This document shows, in pieces, positions 50,401 through 55,300 of a stretch of 64,000 bases of DNA. Below the pieces are notes generated by a model. That model did no database searches and was not told where the DNA came from. It worked only from the letters and a program-made list of their open reading frames with translations. Made by a program: the position numbers and the translations under genes. The first letter of the stretch is position 1. Every line of letters starts with the position of its first letter. Source of the DNA: Patiria miniata (lineage: Eukaryota; Echinodermata; Asteroidea; Valvatida; Asterinidae); contig NW_024037057.1 of NCBI RefSeq assembly GCF_015706575.1, forward strand, positions 1,817,501 through 1,881,500. The letters run 5' to 3'.

Positions 50401-50935
50401 CCAGCTGCAGCCCAGTGACATCGACAACCCTTTTGGGGGCGCCGACACTTTAAAGATCATTTCGTCGACCAGCCGGAAACCAGCCTGGATCCTGTCCATT
50501 GTCCTGTTTCTCGGCGTCAATCTCTGCTGTTTCCTGGTTGTCCTTGCCTGCTATGTCGGCATCTTCGTCAAAGTCAAGCTGTCCGCACGGCGGGTCGGCA
50601 CAGCTGCGCACCGGGAGCGGGACGTCAGGCTTGCCGTCAAAATGGCGCTGATCGTCGGCACGGACTTTGCTTGCTGGATGCCTGTCATCATCCTCGGAAT
50701 CCTCTCTCAGACCGGGGTGGTGGAGGTCGGTGCTGAGGTCTACTCCTGGATCGTAGTCCTGGTCCTTCCCATCAACTCCTCCCTCAACCCGTACCTGTAC
50801 ACGATATATTCTGCCATCACTGACCGCCGTCAAAACGCCAAGAAATCCTCTCAGAAACCTCTGACCAACTCCAAGCCGAAATCAAAGTCCATCGAAACGG
50901 TCAACTCATATCTGTCAGACAAAAGCTCTAAGTAA
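14317..50935 (+). CDS. Giant CUB/LDLa/LRR seven-transmembrane receptor (type C LGR-like), 5' incomplete
   Basis: Thirty exons read directly from the sequence, each with AG acceptor and GT donor, splice to one open frame of about 2,083 residues ending in a stop at 50933-50935. Module order: EGF-like, eight CUBs interleaved with twelve LDLa modules and one half LDLa, an LRR N-cap, five LRRs, a CC hinge and a 7TM domain. The 7TM and hinge resemble relaxin-family and GRL101-type LGRs (type C), which carry LDLa plus LRR ectodomains; the CUBs are not part of those known architectures. It should be a plasma-membrane G-protein-coupled receptor with a very large, Cys-rich, N-glycosylated ectodomain. 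The ligand is unknown. The start codon and signal peptide are absent from the readable sequence; the tandem paralogue at 60798 suggests a signal peptide and one more CUB precede the EGF-like exon. The exon chain is strong; full-length function is inferred. Confidence 0.9.
18223..18603 (+). CDS. Receptor exon: CUB-like module 1 (residues 35-161)
   Basis: Phase 1-1 exon of 127 codons, acceptor CATAG, donor GGTAAAT. It starts near GCTPVSLG and contains ACWTVTGP, matching the C...CxW arrangement that opens a CUB second strand. N-glycosylation sequons NTS, NRT and NSS are present. It is a divergent CUB, recognised by length, cysteine placement and exon phase as much as by residues. Confidence 0.8.
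18851..18970 (+). CDS. Receptor exon: degenerate LDLa module 1 (residues 162-201)
   Basis: Phase 1-1 exon, acceptor TCCTAG, donor GTGTTG. CRTGEFVC opens like an LDLa (C..GEF.C), then C, C and C follow, five cysteines instead of six, and the acidic DxSDE calcium cage is absent. It probably folds differently or is decaying. The weak donor makes the 3' border less certain than the others. Confidence 0.7.
19978..20245. mobile_element. Inverted-repeat element (MITE-like) in intron
   Basis: About 50 bp at 19980-20035 (containing AGGACGCTGGTCAGGGCTGA) is inverted at 20175-20240 (CAGCCCTGACCAGCGTCCTG), with C-rich and G-rich outer parts also matching. The arms enclose about 140 bp without coding capacity. 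It is consistent with a small non-autonomous DNA element. Confidence 0.7.
20371..20739 (+). CDS. Receptor exon: CUB module 2 (residues 202-324)
   Basis: Phase 1-1 exon of 123 codons, acceptor ATTAAG, donor GTTAGT. It opens DCGPSTICL and contains LCTWWIYAASD, then IRIRFDRFEPY and LDIGIPGG, the typical CUB order of CxW strand, hydrophobic beta strand and LxIG turn. Sequons NTS and NGS are present. The frame is open only between the splice sites, so it is easily missed by long-frame searches. Confidence 0.88.
21413..21529 (+). CDS. Receptor exon: LDLa module 2 (residues 325-363)
   Basis: Phase 1-1 exon with a textbook LDLa: six cysteines, a CDGFPDCADKSDEFGC tail with the calcium-binding acidic residues intact. 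Acceptor CCCCAG, donor GTATGT. A sequon NRS is present. Confidence 0.95.
22208..22327 (+). CDS. Receptor exon: LDLa module 3 (residues 364-403)
   Basis: Phase 1-1 exon, acceptor TTCCAG, donor GTAAAT. Six cysteines; the tail CNGKFDCSYNSYDELNC keeps the terminal DE but has one extra residue and lacks one acidic position of the calcium cage. It follows module 2 directly, giving the CUB-LDLa-LDLa unit. Confidence 0.92.
23077..23436 (+). CDS. Receptor exon: CUB module 3 (residues 404-523)
   Basis: Phase 1-1 exon of 120 codons, acceptor CAAAAG, donor GTAGAA. It opens YCGPSLL and contains VSCLWLLEASPGHKI, the CxW strand followed by the SPG turn. Sequons NRS and NRT occur near the end. Two cysteines are seen, so one of the usual CUB disulfides may be missing. 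Confidence 0.88.
24227..24340 (+). CDS. Receptor exon: LDLa module 4 (residues 524-561)
   Basis: Phase 1-1 exon, acceptor CTGCAG, donor GTAATT. It opens DCGDDEFQC and closes CDFKRDCDDNSDELGC: six cysteines and an intact acidic calcium motif. Confidence 0.95.
24869..24979 (+). CDS. Receptor exon: LDLa module 5 (residues 562-598)
   Basis: Phase 1-1 exon, acceptor CTTAG, donor GTAAGT. It opens DCPASWFSC and closes CDGLISCNNAVDEYNC. Six cysteines are kept; the calcium motif is partly replaced (N for D). Confidence 0.94.
25324..25677 (+). CDS. Receptor exon: CUB module 4 (residues 599-716)
   Basis: Phase 1-1 exon of 118 codons, acceptor CCTCAG, donor GTGAGC. It opens SICGPSFINL and contains YICGWQATSEPG, with further cysteines at SVCVD and RVCED, giving the four cysteines of a classical CUB. 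One sequon (NLT) near the start. Confidence 0.9.
26397..27416. mobile_element. About 1-kb element with CCGCACTGGAC inverted ends, in intron
   Basis: The left end reads GTGTCCGCACTGGACGG followed by a T run; the right end, read on the other strand, gives CTGTCCGCACTGGAC followed by a T run. Related internal copies of TGTCCGCACT occur near 26482, 27190 and 27333. The ORF at 26462-26854 is not recognisable. It is probably a composite non-autonomous DNA element lying between CUB module 4 and LDLa module 6. Confidence 0.6.
27527..27767 (+). mobile_element. 241-bp dispersed element, copy 1
   Basis: Bounded by GCTCCGTGCG at the left and ACGGAGC at the right, so the ends are short inverted repeats. 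It contains CCATGGGCGGGACATTTCGC and a GTGTGACGCACGTACAC block. Two further copies lie inverted at 29640 and 40783, all within introns of the receptor gene. No coding capacity; non-autonomous DNA element. Confidence 0.85.
28256..28369 (+). CDS. Receptor exon: degenerate LDLa module 6 (residues 717-754)
   Basis: Phase 1-1 exon, acceptor TTTAG, donor GTATGG. It opens LCRSSQVLF where the second cysteine is replaced, and closes CDGVADFPDFADEMDC where the fifth cysteine is phenylalanine. The two losses (Cys2 and Cys5) are not the canonical pairing partners (1-3, 2-5, 4-6)... in LDLa pairing Cys2 and Cys5 do pair, so one disulfide has been lost as a unit. The calcium-site acids are retained. Confidence 0.85.
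28490..28720. repeat. Partial third copy of the 12.1-13.3 kb dispersed repeat
   Basis: Blocks CCGGTTTTAAACAGTTGATG, TTTTGACTCCTGTGAAA, GTTGAACGTTCA and GTGAGCCAGTTTATCGTAGTCC correspond in order to those at 12150-12400 and 12900-12970. It lies in the intron before CUB module 5. Confidence 0.65.
28952..29383 (+). CDS. Receptor exon: CUB module 5 (residues 755-898)
   Basis: Phase 1-1 exon of 144 codons, the longest CUB exon of the gene; acceptor TTTTAAG, donor GTAGGT. It opens LCGPLYINAS and contains YDCVWLVTAPRNARLEI and FLKIGDG. The extra length sits before the CxW strand. Sequons NAS, NRS and NET. Confidence 0.92.
29640..29881 (-). mobile_element. 241-bp dispersed element, copy 2 (inverted)
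   Basis: Reverse orientation of the element at 27527, from GCTCCGTACAC to GCGCACGGAGC, including the GTCCCGCCCATGGGACGTCG type core. It sits about 250 bp downstream of CUB exon 5. Confidence 0.85.
29949..30205. mobile_element. CCTCCGCCAAGG-type MITE-like element, copy 2
   Basis: Begins TTCCGCCAAGGAGGCTATG and contains CGGATCTGGGTCTGGAACCA and GACAATATGGCAGGG, then GGGGAGGTTTGCGC. It corresponds block by block to 13510-13905 but is shorter. It lies immediately upstream of LDLa exon 7. Confidence 0.6.
30272..30382 (+). CDS. Receptor exon: LDLa module 7 (residues 899-935)
   Basis: Phase 1-1 exon, acceptor CCTCAG, donor GTAGGT. It opens ECSEDQFTC and closes CNGIVDCMDIGDELGC; six cysteines and a nearly intact calcium motif. 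Confidence 0.95.
30478..31300. mobile_element. MITE with long inverted ends, left arm interrupted by another repeat
   Basis: The right arm (about 31200-31300) is the reverse complement of two left pieces: 30478-30513 (ATTGTGCCTTTGAT...CATGGAATTT) and 30835-30905 (TGGCACACACTCAGAGTATG onward). Joined, these form a terminal inverted repeat of about 110 bp. The piece between, 30514-30834, is foreign to the arm and was inserted later. The centre (30906-31130) has no coding capacity. Confidence 0.8.
30514..30834. repeat. Array of GGCGTCGGACTTATGAG-type direct and inverted units
   Basis: Short units of the type GCGTCGGACYTATGAGGC and their reverse complement alternate, with AAATTTCGGACTTATGAGGC variants. 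The array lies exactly between the two halves of the MITE left arm, so it is an inserted element or an expansion within it. Confidence 0.8.
31471..31584 (+). CDS. Receptor exon: LDLa module 8 (residues 936-973)
   Basis: Phase 1-1 exon, acceptor TTGAAG, donor GTAGGT. It opens ECSSDEFKC and closes CDLTADCNAANDEFRC. Six cysteines; the DGxxDCxDxSDE motif is partly changed but keeps the terminal DE. Confidence 0.94.
32339..32991. mobile_element. Nested inverted-repeat element with ACTTCGTG motifs
   Basis: GTCACCGACACCACGAAGTA at 32339 is inverted perfectly over 24 bp at 32968-32991. Inside it, a 23-bp segment at 32609-32631 (TTTTCGTTTTCACGAAGTAA) is inverted at 32787-32809, and GTGTTACTTCGTGAAAACG occurs again at 32709. 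No coding capacity; probably a non-autonomous DNA element of the foldback type. Confidence 0.75.
33013..33071. repeat. Perfect 21-bp hairpin
   Basis: The arms 33013-33033 and 33051-33071 are exact reverse complements (core TTTTGTATACGTGCAAG) separated by 17 bases. It lies just outside the nested inverted-repeat element and about 220 bp upstream of CUB exon 6. Confidence 0.9.
33294..33677 (+). CDS. Receptor exon: CUB module 6 (residues 974-1101)
   Basis: Phase 1-1 exon of 128 codons, acceptor TTGCAG, donor GTAAGA. It opens VCGDASISL and contains NDCVWVVDAPPGTRIRV, TGCQLTFGDG and KYCRS: four cysteines of a classical CUB and the FGDG turn. One sequon (NDT). Confidence 0.93.
33971..34081 (+). 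CDS. Receptor exon: LDLa module 9 (residues 1102-1138)
   Basis: Phase 1-1 exon, acceptor CTTCAG, donor GTAAGG. It opens VCSGGDRLC and closes CDGIVDCPEHGDEIGC: six cysteines and intact calcium residues. Confidence 0.95.
34596..34709 (+). CDS. Receptor exon: LDLa module 10 (residues 1139-1176)
   Basis: Phase 1-1 exon, acceptor CGTAG, donor GTAACA. It opens ECAPDEFAC and closes CDGTGECPDRSDEYNC; canonical LDLa. One sequon (NCT). Confidence 0.95.
35219..35330. mobile_element. Short foldback related to the 42.7-43.2 kb element
   Basis: GGCTCAGCACATAGCTCAG at the left is inverted as CTGAGCTACGTGCTGAGC at the right, with TTGCCCGTACAC and CAAACGGCCAC matching the arms of the larger foldback at 42689-43236. 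It looks like a solo end or internally deleted copy. Confidence 0.7.
35539..35770 (+). CDS. Receptor exon: CUB module 7, first part (residues 1177-1253)
   Basis: Starts in phase 1 (acceptor ACATAG) but ends in phase 2 (donor GTGAGT), unlike all other CUB exons. It opens PCGYTYYDLTDG and contains NIKCVYVLRA and LRIGNG, the first two thirds of a very typical CUB. The remainder is in the next exon, across a 1.08-kb intron. Confidence 0.93.
36854..36981 (+). CDS. Receptor exon: CUB module 7, second part (residues 1254-1296)
   Basis: Starts with one base completing the glycine codon split by the intron and ends in phase 1 (donor GTGACG). It encodes GNVFPSRVTSRGEIMYLQLF then EEREGFSLRAE, the S...GF.L strand that closes a CUB. 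Confidence 0.9.
37304..37360. repeat. Three tandem 19-bp units
   Basis: GACCATTACATGTTGGATT occurs three times head to tail (last base T or C). It lies in the intron after CUB module 7; no other feature is seen between 36982 and 38417. Confidence 0.95.
38418..38501 (+). CDS. Receptor exon: half LDLa module (residues 1297-1324)
   Basis: Phase 1-1 exon of only 84 bp, acceptor CACAAG, donor GTAAGT. It opens WCAQDEILC like an LDLa and has four cysteines, but stops before Cys5, Cys6 and the calcium motif; the next exon already starts a CUB. It is supported by phase, splice sites and placement. No exon carrying the missing half was found before 39114. Confidence 0.75.
39114..39476 (+). CDS. Receptor exon: CUB module 8 (residues 1325-1445)
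   Basis: Phase 1-1 exon of 121 codons, acceptor CATTAG, donor GTGATA. The most orthodox CUB in the gene: VCSHDVF start, SPNHPSPYPADLYCRW, LRLTG, then FNSTSVVARFETD and YDSGFHLRF. One sequon (NST). Confidence 0.95.
40783..41024 (-). mobile_element. 241-bp dispersed element, copy 3 (inverted)
   Basis: Same orientation as the copy at 29640, from GCTCCGTTCACAAGTACCAC to GCGCACGGAGC. It ends about 130 bp upstream of LDLa exon 11. CTG/CAG-rich sequence precedes it at 40500-40620. Confidence 0.85.
41154..41270 (+). CDS. Receptor exon: LDLa module 11 (residues 1446-1484)
   Basis: Phase 1-1 exon, acceptor TTGCAG, donor GTAGGC. It opens WCADEANEFQC and closes CDGFSDCQHGYDEHQC; six cysteines, calcium motif with one replacement. 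Confidence 0.94.
41733..41849 (+). CDS. Receptor exon: LDLa module 12 (residues 1485-1523)
   Basis: Phase 1-1 exon, acceptor TTGCAG, donor GTGAGA. It opens FCPDFYMC and closes CDGKVDCDQGDDERGC; six cysteines and a complete acidic cage. This is the LDLa next to the LRR block, the position held by the single functional LDLa in relaxin receptors. Confidence 0.95.
41985..42625. repeat. GACTC/GAGTC pentanucleotide repeat, two blocks
   Basis: Two blocks (about 41985-42160 and 42470-42625) consist of ACTCG units, many forming the palindrome GACTCGAGTC. They are separated by about 300 bp of ordinary sequence, as if an array had been split by an insertion. Confidence 0.85.
42689..43236. mobile_element. 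Foldback element of about 550 bp with long arms
   Basis: The left arm from 42689 (CCGCACACGAGAG, GTACGTGCTGAGCAAA, AGCTCACAAAAATATCCCTG, CTCGCGAGGCCGTGAGG) is inverted in the right arm ending at 43236. Each arm is about 150-190 bp with the same block order. The centre has no gene. It ends 122 bp before the LRR N-cap exon. Confidence 0.85.
43359..43479 (+). CDS. Receptor exon: LRR N-terminal cap (residues 1524-1563)
   Basis: Acceptor CTTCACAG, donor GTAAGA. The exon enters in phase 1 and leaves in phase 2, the switch from the LDLa/CUB phase class to the LRR phase class. CPTGCKCTD and a later VLC give the Cys pattern of an LRRNT. Confidence 0.9.
44302..44382 (+). CDS. Receptor exon: LRR 1 (residues 1564-1590)
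   Basis: Phase 2-2 exon of 27 codons ending NPGLFKGLAFLQSL, a clear LRR second half. The donor is GTAAGT. The acceptor chosen (CACAAAG at 44301) keeps the frame and gives an opening LRLSGARNES; the AG at 44336 puts a stop in frame, and AG at 44319 would give a shortened repeat. The 5' border is therefore less certain. Confidence 0.7.
45303..45374 (+). CDS. Receptor exon: LRR 2 (residues 1591-1614)
   Basis: A 72-bp phase 2-2 exon encoding one 24-residue repeat, LSLPHNSLPVIPRGAF then YGLQNLTYL. Acceptor CATAG, donor GTGAGT. One sequon (NLT). Confidence 0.93.
45702..45773 (+). CDS. Receptor exon: LRR 3 (residues 1615-1638)
   Basis: A 72-bp phase 2-2 exon, LNISFNNFTEIIQDTF then SELRQLEAL. Acceptor TTGCAG, donor GTGAGT. 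Sequons NIS and NFT. Confidence 0.93.
46560..46634 (+). CDS. Receptor exon: LRR 4 (residues 1639-1663)
   Basis: A 75-bp phase 2-2 exon, 25 residues, with EFIAEDAFKGLANVKTL. Acceptor CTGCAG, donor GTAAGT. Confidence 0.92.
47150..48250. repeat. Repeat duplicated in the last long intron; second copy split by a LINE
   Basis: A block with ACCTAACCCAATTWTACC, CCGATCCCAACCAAGTTTGG, CGAGCAATCGATCTARCCCA and a GGGCGACACC/TGTCGCCCTATTG palindrome is present intact at about 47150-47350 and again at 47350-47420 plus 48058-48200, where it is interrupted. The class is unknown. Confidence 0.85.
47421..48057 (-). mobile_element. 5'-truncated LINE (non-LTR retrotransposon) insertion
   Basis: A 637-bp insertion flanked by an 8-bp target-site duplication ACGTTTTG (47413-47420 and 48058-48065). 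Read on the minus strand it first encodes about 60 residues ending in a stop near 47838, including YLTRQSTQFHLPICRTSLAK and GPRFWNSLDKSL then FKPEFKQLI, the characteristic C-terminal end of non-LTR reverse transcriptase ORFs. It then has a 3' UTR and ends in a (CAAGT)n tail. The 5' part, including the polymerase, is missing, so it is a dead copy. The clade cannot be fixed from this segment. Confidence 0.85.
49448..49531 (+). CDS. Receptor exon: LRR 5 / hinge start (residues 1664-1691)
   Basis: An 84-bp phase 2-2 exon, LVLTRNVEFGDPLVVKNGAF then SALPHDVKT, a degenerate last repeat. Acceptor CACACAG, donor GTAATT. No LRR C-cap cysteine cluster follows; the chain goes directly to the CC hinge. 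Confidence 0.88.
49759..50935 (+). CDS. Receptor exon: CC hinge, seven-transmembrane domain, tail (residues 1692-2083)
   Basis: A single terminal exon, acceptor TTATTTAG, stop TAA. The hinge reads VVDDYRLCCNLL, the di-Cys hinge typical of LGRs. Seven hydrophobic segments follow at exon residues about 46-69, 80-104, 127-150, 168-190, 244-270, 293-317 and 328-350. Cys125 and Cys203 are placed for the TM3-ECL2 disulfide. TM7 carries NPYLY. The DRY position at the end of TM3 reads IECF, without the arginine; relaxin-type receptors also deviate here. The tail is about 40 residues, basic and Ser-rich. An open frame extends 5' to 49541 through the intron, but the frame is non-receptor-like there and the splice acceptor matches the phase of the LRR exons. 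Confidence 0.95.
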
Positions 50936-52330
50936 TATTTTACTAAGCCTTGAGACCTGACCATGCACGAATATGAGAGCCAAGTAACGCCCTTGAATAT
51001 CATTACACTGTAGTATTGCTTGTTTATGTCTCTCCCTGATTGCACCTTTACTGTTGCCTACTGTGACAGGCCTAGATACTGTGACGGGCCTAGATTTCGG
51101 AAACTATCAGTCCCATCAGATACGTGTTTATCTCCGGTTTCCTGAGAATGAAACCACTGGTCATATAAAGATGCAAGTCCATCGCCTAATACTCAGCTTA
51201 CGCCAGCATTCATTGACAAAACAAATCCGAACTACTATATTGACTGATCCGATTTGAAAAAAAAAATAAAAAAACAACCCGGTAACGCTTTTTGCTCACT
51301 ATTTCTGTGACGCTTGGGCGCCAGTTGTACGTGAATTATATAAAGCTGTGTATACGGCACTAAAGGTGAGTGTTTTTGATGGTGGATAGCCATTCTAGGA
51401 AGCACATAAAGAAGGCAATTCGGATTATTTCATACTCACGGAGCCCCCTTCCCCCTATAATGCCCGAAGCATTTGTCAAATATTGTTCAGAATAGGTGTT
51501 ACTGTCGTAGAGGAGTCGCTACTTAAACACAACCTTGAATGGTGCTACCGACGTTACTGATGGATCCGTAAATGATCAGTGCTACGATCGAAAACACCTG
51601 GTTTTGTCTGTAACCACTACACGAGTGAATGAGGTTTTAAGTGGCTTCCCGAAGACGCAATACTTGGCAAGCAGCTGGATTTCAACCGTTTGCCTTCTGT
51701 TAATTTATCAGACTGATAAAACAATACATTCGATAGAGACCTACTGCAGCTCAAGAAGCTAACCGGGATCTTTCCACCAAATTAGCTACATTAGCGGTTT
51801 GATATACTGTTGCTAACACATTGAGTATTTCTCCTGGATTCAACGCTGCGATCTTGATCGAAGACAATGGACCATGGAAGAGATTGATGAGATGATAAAA
51901 TAATCTAAAAGTAATAAGATTAGTTGGATGATGCATTTGTATTCTGGCTCGAGCAGACTTGCAATTTACGAAGCTGTTTGGACGAATGTAGGATAATTAA
52001 GCGGCTCATGTGTTCGACTAGTCTGAGTCCAAGGCTGGATTTGAATGTTTTATTCCCCTATTGTGTAGGCAGTCTCGGGGCAGACGTGGTAAAGATGCCT
52101 GGGCGGTGGAAGTCTCCATCAACAAGATGAATAGTCTTGGCAATATTGGTTGTACTACCTGGTAAATTCTGAGCACACCTCACAACCATAAATTAGCTTG
52201 AATACAGAGCGCGTGAGGCATGATTGGAATTTTATTTGAAGCGCTGCCAACTTTGGCAACTCTGGATTTGATTCACCTGGTTCGTAGCGAACTCGCTTGT
52301 CACGGACCGGCTGTATAAGGGGAATAAATA
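50936..52330 (+). other. Probable 3' UTR of the receptor gene
   Basis: No coding signal follows the stop. Candidate polyadenylation signals AATAAA occur at 51265-51270 (in an A-rich run) and 52323-52328. Which is used cannot be decided from sequence. Confidence 0.4.
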
Positions 52331-55300
52331 TAAATCCAGTCTTGGATCGCGGCTAGTGTTCGAACTGAAGTGGAGGTAGAATTATTAGTAATTTTATGAA
52401 GGTAGAATTCACATAATCTAATGTTTCGCTTAATGTGTACACAATCGCGATATTGTCAAGTGGAACATCAATATTAACGATTAAGCTAAGTATGATGTAT
52501 CTCTTCACCTTGTGATATGTATGTCTTAAACAGCACGCTCAATATGGACTGTATACTAGTTTCTGTACTCTGAGTGTGAGCAAAAGACAACGTGGTTCAA
52601 TGTGTATTAATTGTGTACTATTGGGTCGTATGCATACCAAGTAGCGTTTGCCTTTACTACTAGTTGTTCAGCATTTACTTGCATCTGTATGAATGCAAAT
52701 TGAACAAATGCGTTTACTGCAAACGTTTGAAAAAACAGTATTTACTTTTTACTTTTGTATATTTTGCTAGACTATTAGTTTTTGTATTATTTGTTATAAA
52801 TAAGGAGTGAAAGGGAAAAGACAACATTTGCAAACATCAAAAACCAAAACAACCACATTTTTATAAAACACCTGACTGGACTGTTAGTGAATGACAGTCT
52901 AAAGCATTCTATAAAATCATGGCACCTGGTGTGCTGACAGTTTCAAGAAAAGTCGGGGGAAAATGAGGTTTATTTTTTCAAATAATGCCCTCCGATTTAT
53001 TATATGTAGTTAGTCCGCATTTTGTTTGCAATCGATTACACACCTATATGAACGGGTACAAGCCAGCTAGACTGCTCTACTGAGCTTACAAGTCCCCGAC
53101 GTCTATACATTGCTCCGTTTCAACTTAAGTGGGATCAAGGAACCAGACTACCAGACCATGATTGTTTGTCACGTCAAATGAGTGAGTGTAACAATATTTG
53201 CTATAAAATACTAACCCCCAAAATCCATCCATTTTAGAAAATTACAGCAAAAACAAATGTTGTAAATTCCCTGTAATGCTTCAGATTTGGAGTATTTATT
53301 AGACATTTTTCTAAGGCTAGGTAGGGGCAACCTTAAAAGCGAGCAAAACAAATACTGGTATGCGAAGTAGCAGCTTATATAAATGTGGTTCCGCAGGAAA
53401 AGGTTTAGCATGGGGAGGGGGTGTTTAAAATTAAAATACAAACAGCTGTACCGGGTTTGAGGAAAGAAATGTGGCATGGATGGCCGACCATTTATTGTAA
53501 CATTCTGGGGGGCGAAAAGGAGGAACACTGACTGCAAAGCAGCAACTTGAGATTCAATTCATTTAACCACCCCTATCAGCTTACGGGCTGCTCTGTGGGT
53601 GAGACCTTATATTCGGCTGTGCAATCAACCCCAAGTACGAAGCATTTACTACTATTTCAATAAGCAAATGCTAAACAGTAAAACTTAACTTGTATTCATA
53701 CGGATTTAAGCATTTGCTTTTTCTTAATTTTACTCTAAAGTATTTTTTTTTTGCTGTTTGTTTATTAATCCTCCTAACATTTGCTGGTTTGTATACACAC
53801 GACCCATCACCTTAACAAATCATCTTCCAAATGTCTTAATGTCGATGTTACGAATACGCACGATGTTTTAGCACTCTTGTGTCTTGTGGTGGCACTTGTA
53901 TTTTGTTGTAACAATGCACCCAAAGTCTGTGTTTGCAAAATAACGAAGTAAGGCACCAATATCAATCAAACCAATCAGATGAAAGTAATGGAATTCTAAC
54001 AAGAAGAAACAAGTTGAATCTTGCACAATATAAACGTGCATTTTGAAGAGAGTGTTTAACTTGTGTTGTTAAAGTTTGTAAAACTATAAGTGATAGTATT
54101 GTGCAATGTTGGTTTACTGCTTCAAAAAGTTTACACTGGAGCCACTATTAGGCCTAGAACGCTTAAATGGATTACAGCTTTTGACGCCACATCACACATT
54201 GTTAAATTTAATTATCACAACGCCAATGTGATTACTTGCACCATATTACATTCACCAATTCAATTACTTGCACCGTATTGCACATTTTGCGAGGAATGTC
54301 CTCAATTTGCTAATTGATGATCAATCTTTAAAAAAAACCCACAAAATTAAAAGCCAAAAATGTCCAAAGGGTGTCAACACTATTTAAACACCAACTTGGC
54401 AACATTGGCGGCACATTATCATTCATTCAACTGTGTAAATGTGAGTTTTTCCCCTTGATAATAGTTGATTTTCTGTCTGTACTTCGTAAGGCAAGTCTAA
54501 AACAAGCTTTATAGTTTTGTCCACTCTTCATCTTTTATTTGTAAATTTTGTTTTTCAATATTTCCGTGAAAAGTAATTAAATGTTGCAGTATTAAACTAC
54601 AATTCTTATGTACATGAAGCGATAAATATTGTCGCTATCGTAACCTGGTCAGTCGAGTTGATCACGCGCGAAACGCATGCACTGTTTGCCTCGTTAGAGG
54701 GCATAGACAATCGAACAGGAAGAAAGATGTCGTTCTTTAGATGAATAAGTCACGACTCGAGCACGTGACGCCGGAGACATTTCGCGGTTGCCAGGTCGCA
54801 GGGCGCCGGAGTGATGTCTGTACTGTCTGCGTGATGACTAGACTTGACTCGAGTCGGACTATTTTCTATTTCGTCACCGACGGCACTGCATGCGCGTACC
54901 CCGTAATTGTTTTTCACGAATGAAACTGATCTTAATTTCACCCTTAACAAGCTCGATATGGATCTCGAAAGCTACGGGTCAACGAATTTGTGTTCAAGCA
55001 TGAGTCACGTGATTGTGCCATGCAAGTTTTGGAAATTGTGTTTTGATTTCAAATACATCGGGTTTTTGACCCCAGTGACCTCAGTTTGGTCATGTGACAT
55101 GTTGGGGCTGGGCTACTGAAACGTTTGACAAAGTTGGTTGAATTCGGTCAAAACATGTAGGAGCAAAAGACAATGTCAACGTTTGTTGCTAACTAACGGA
55201 GAGACAAACTCTAAAAACAACTTAGTCAAAATATTGACTGGTTTTCCTAGTTATTGAAAATTGACTAGGAATTTAGTTAAACATGCTAAGTTTCATACTA

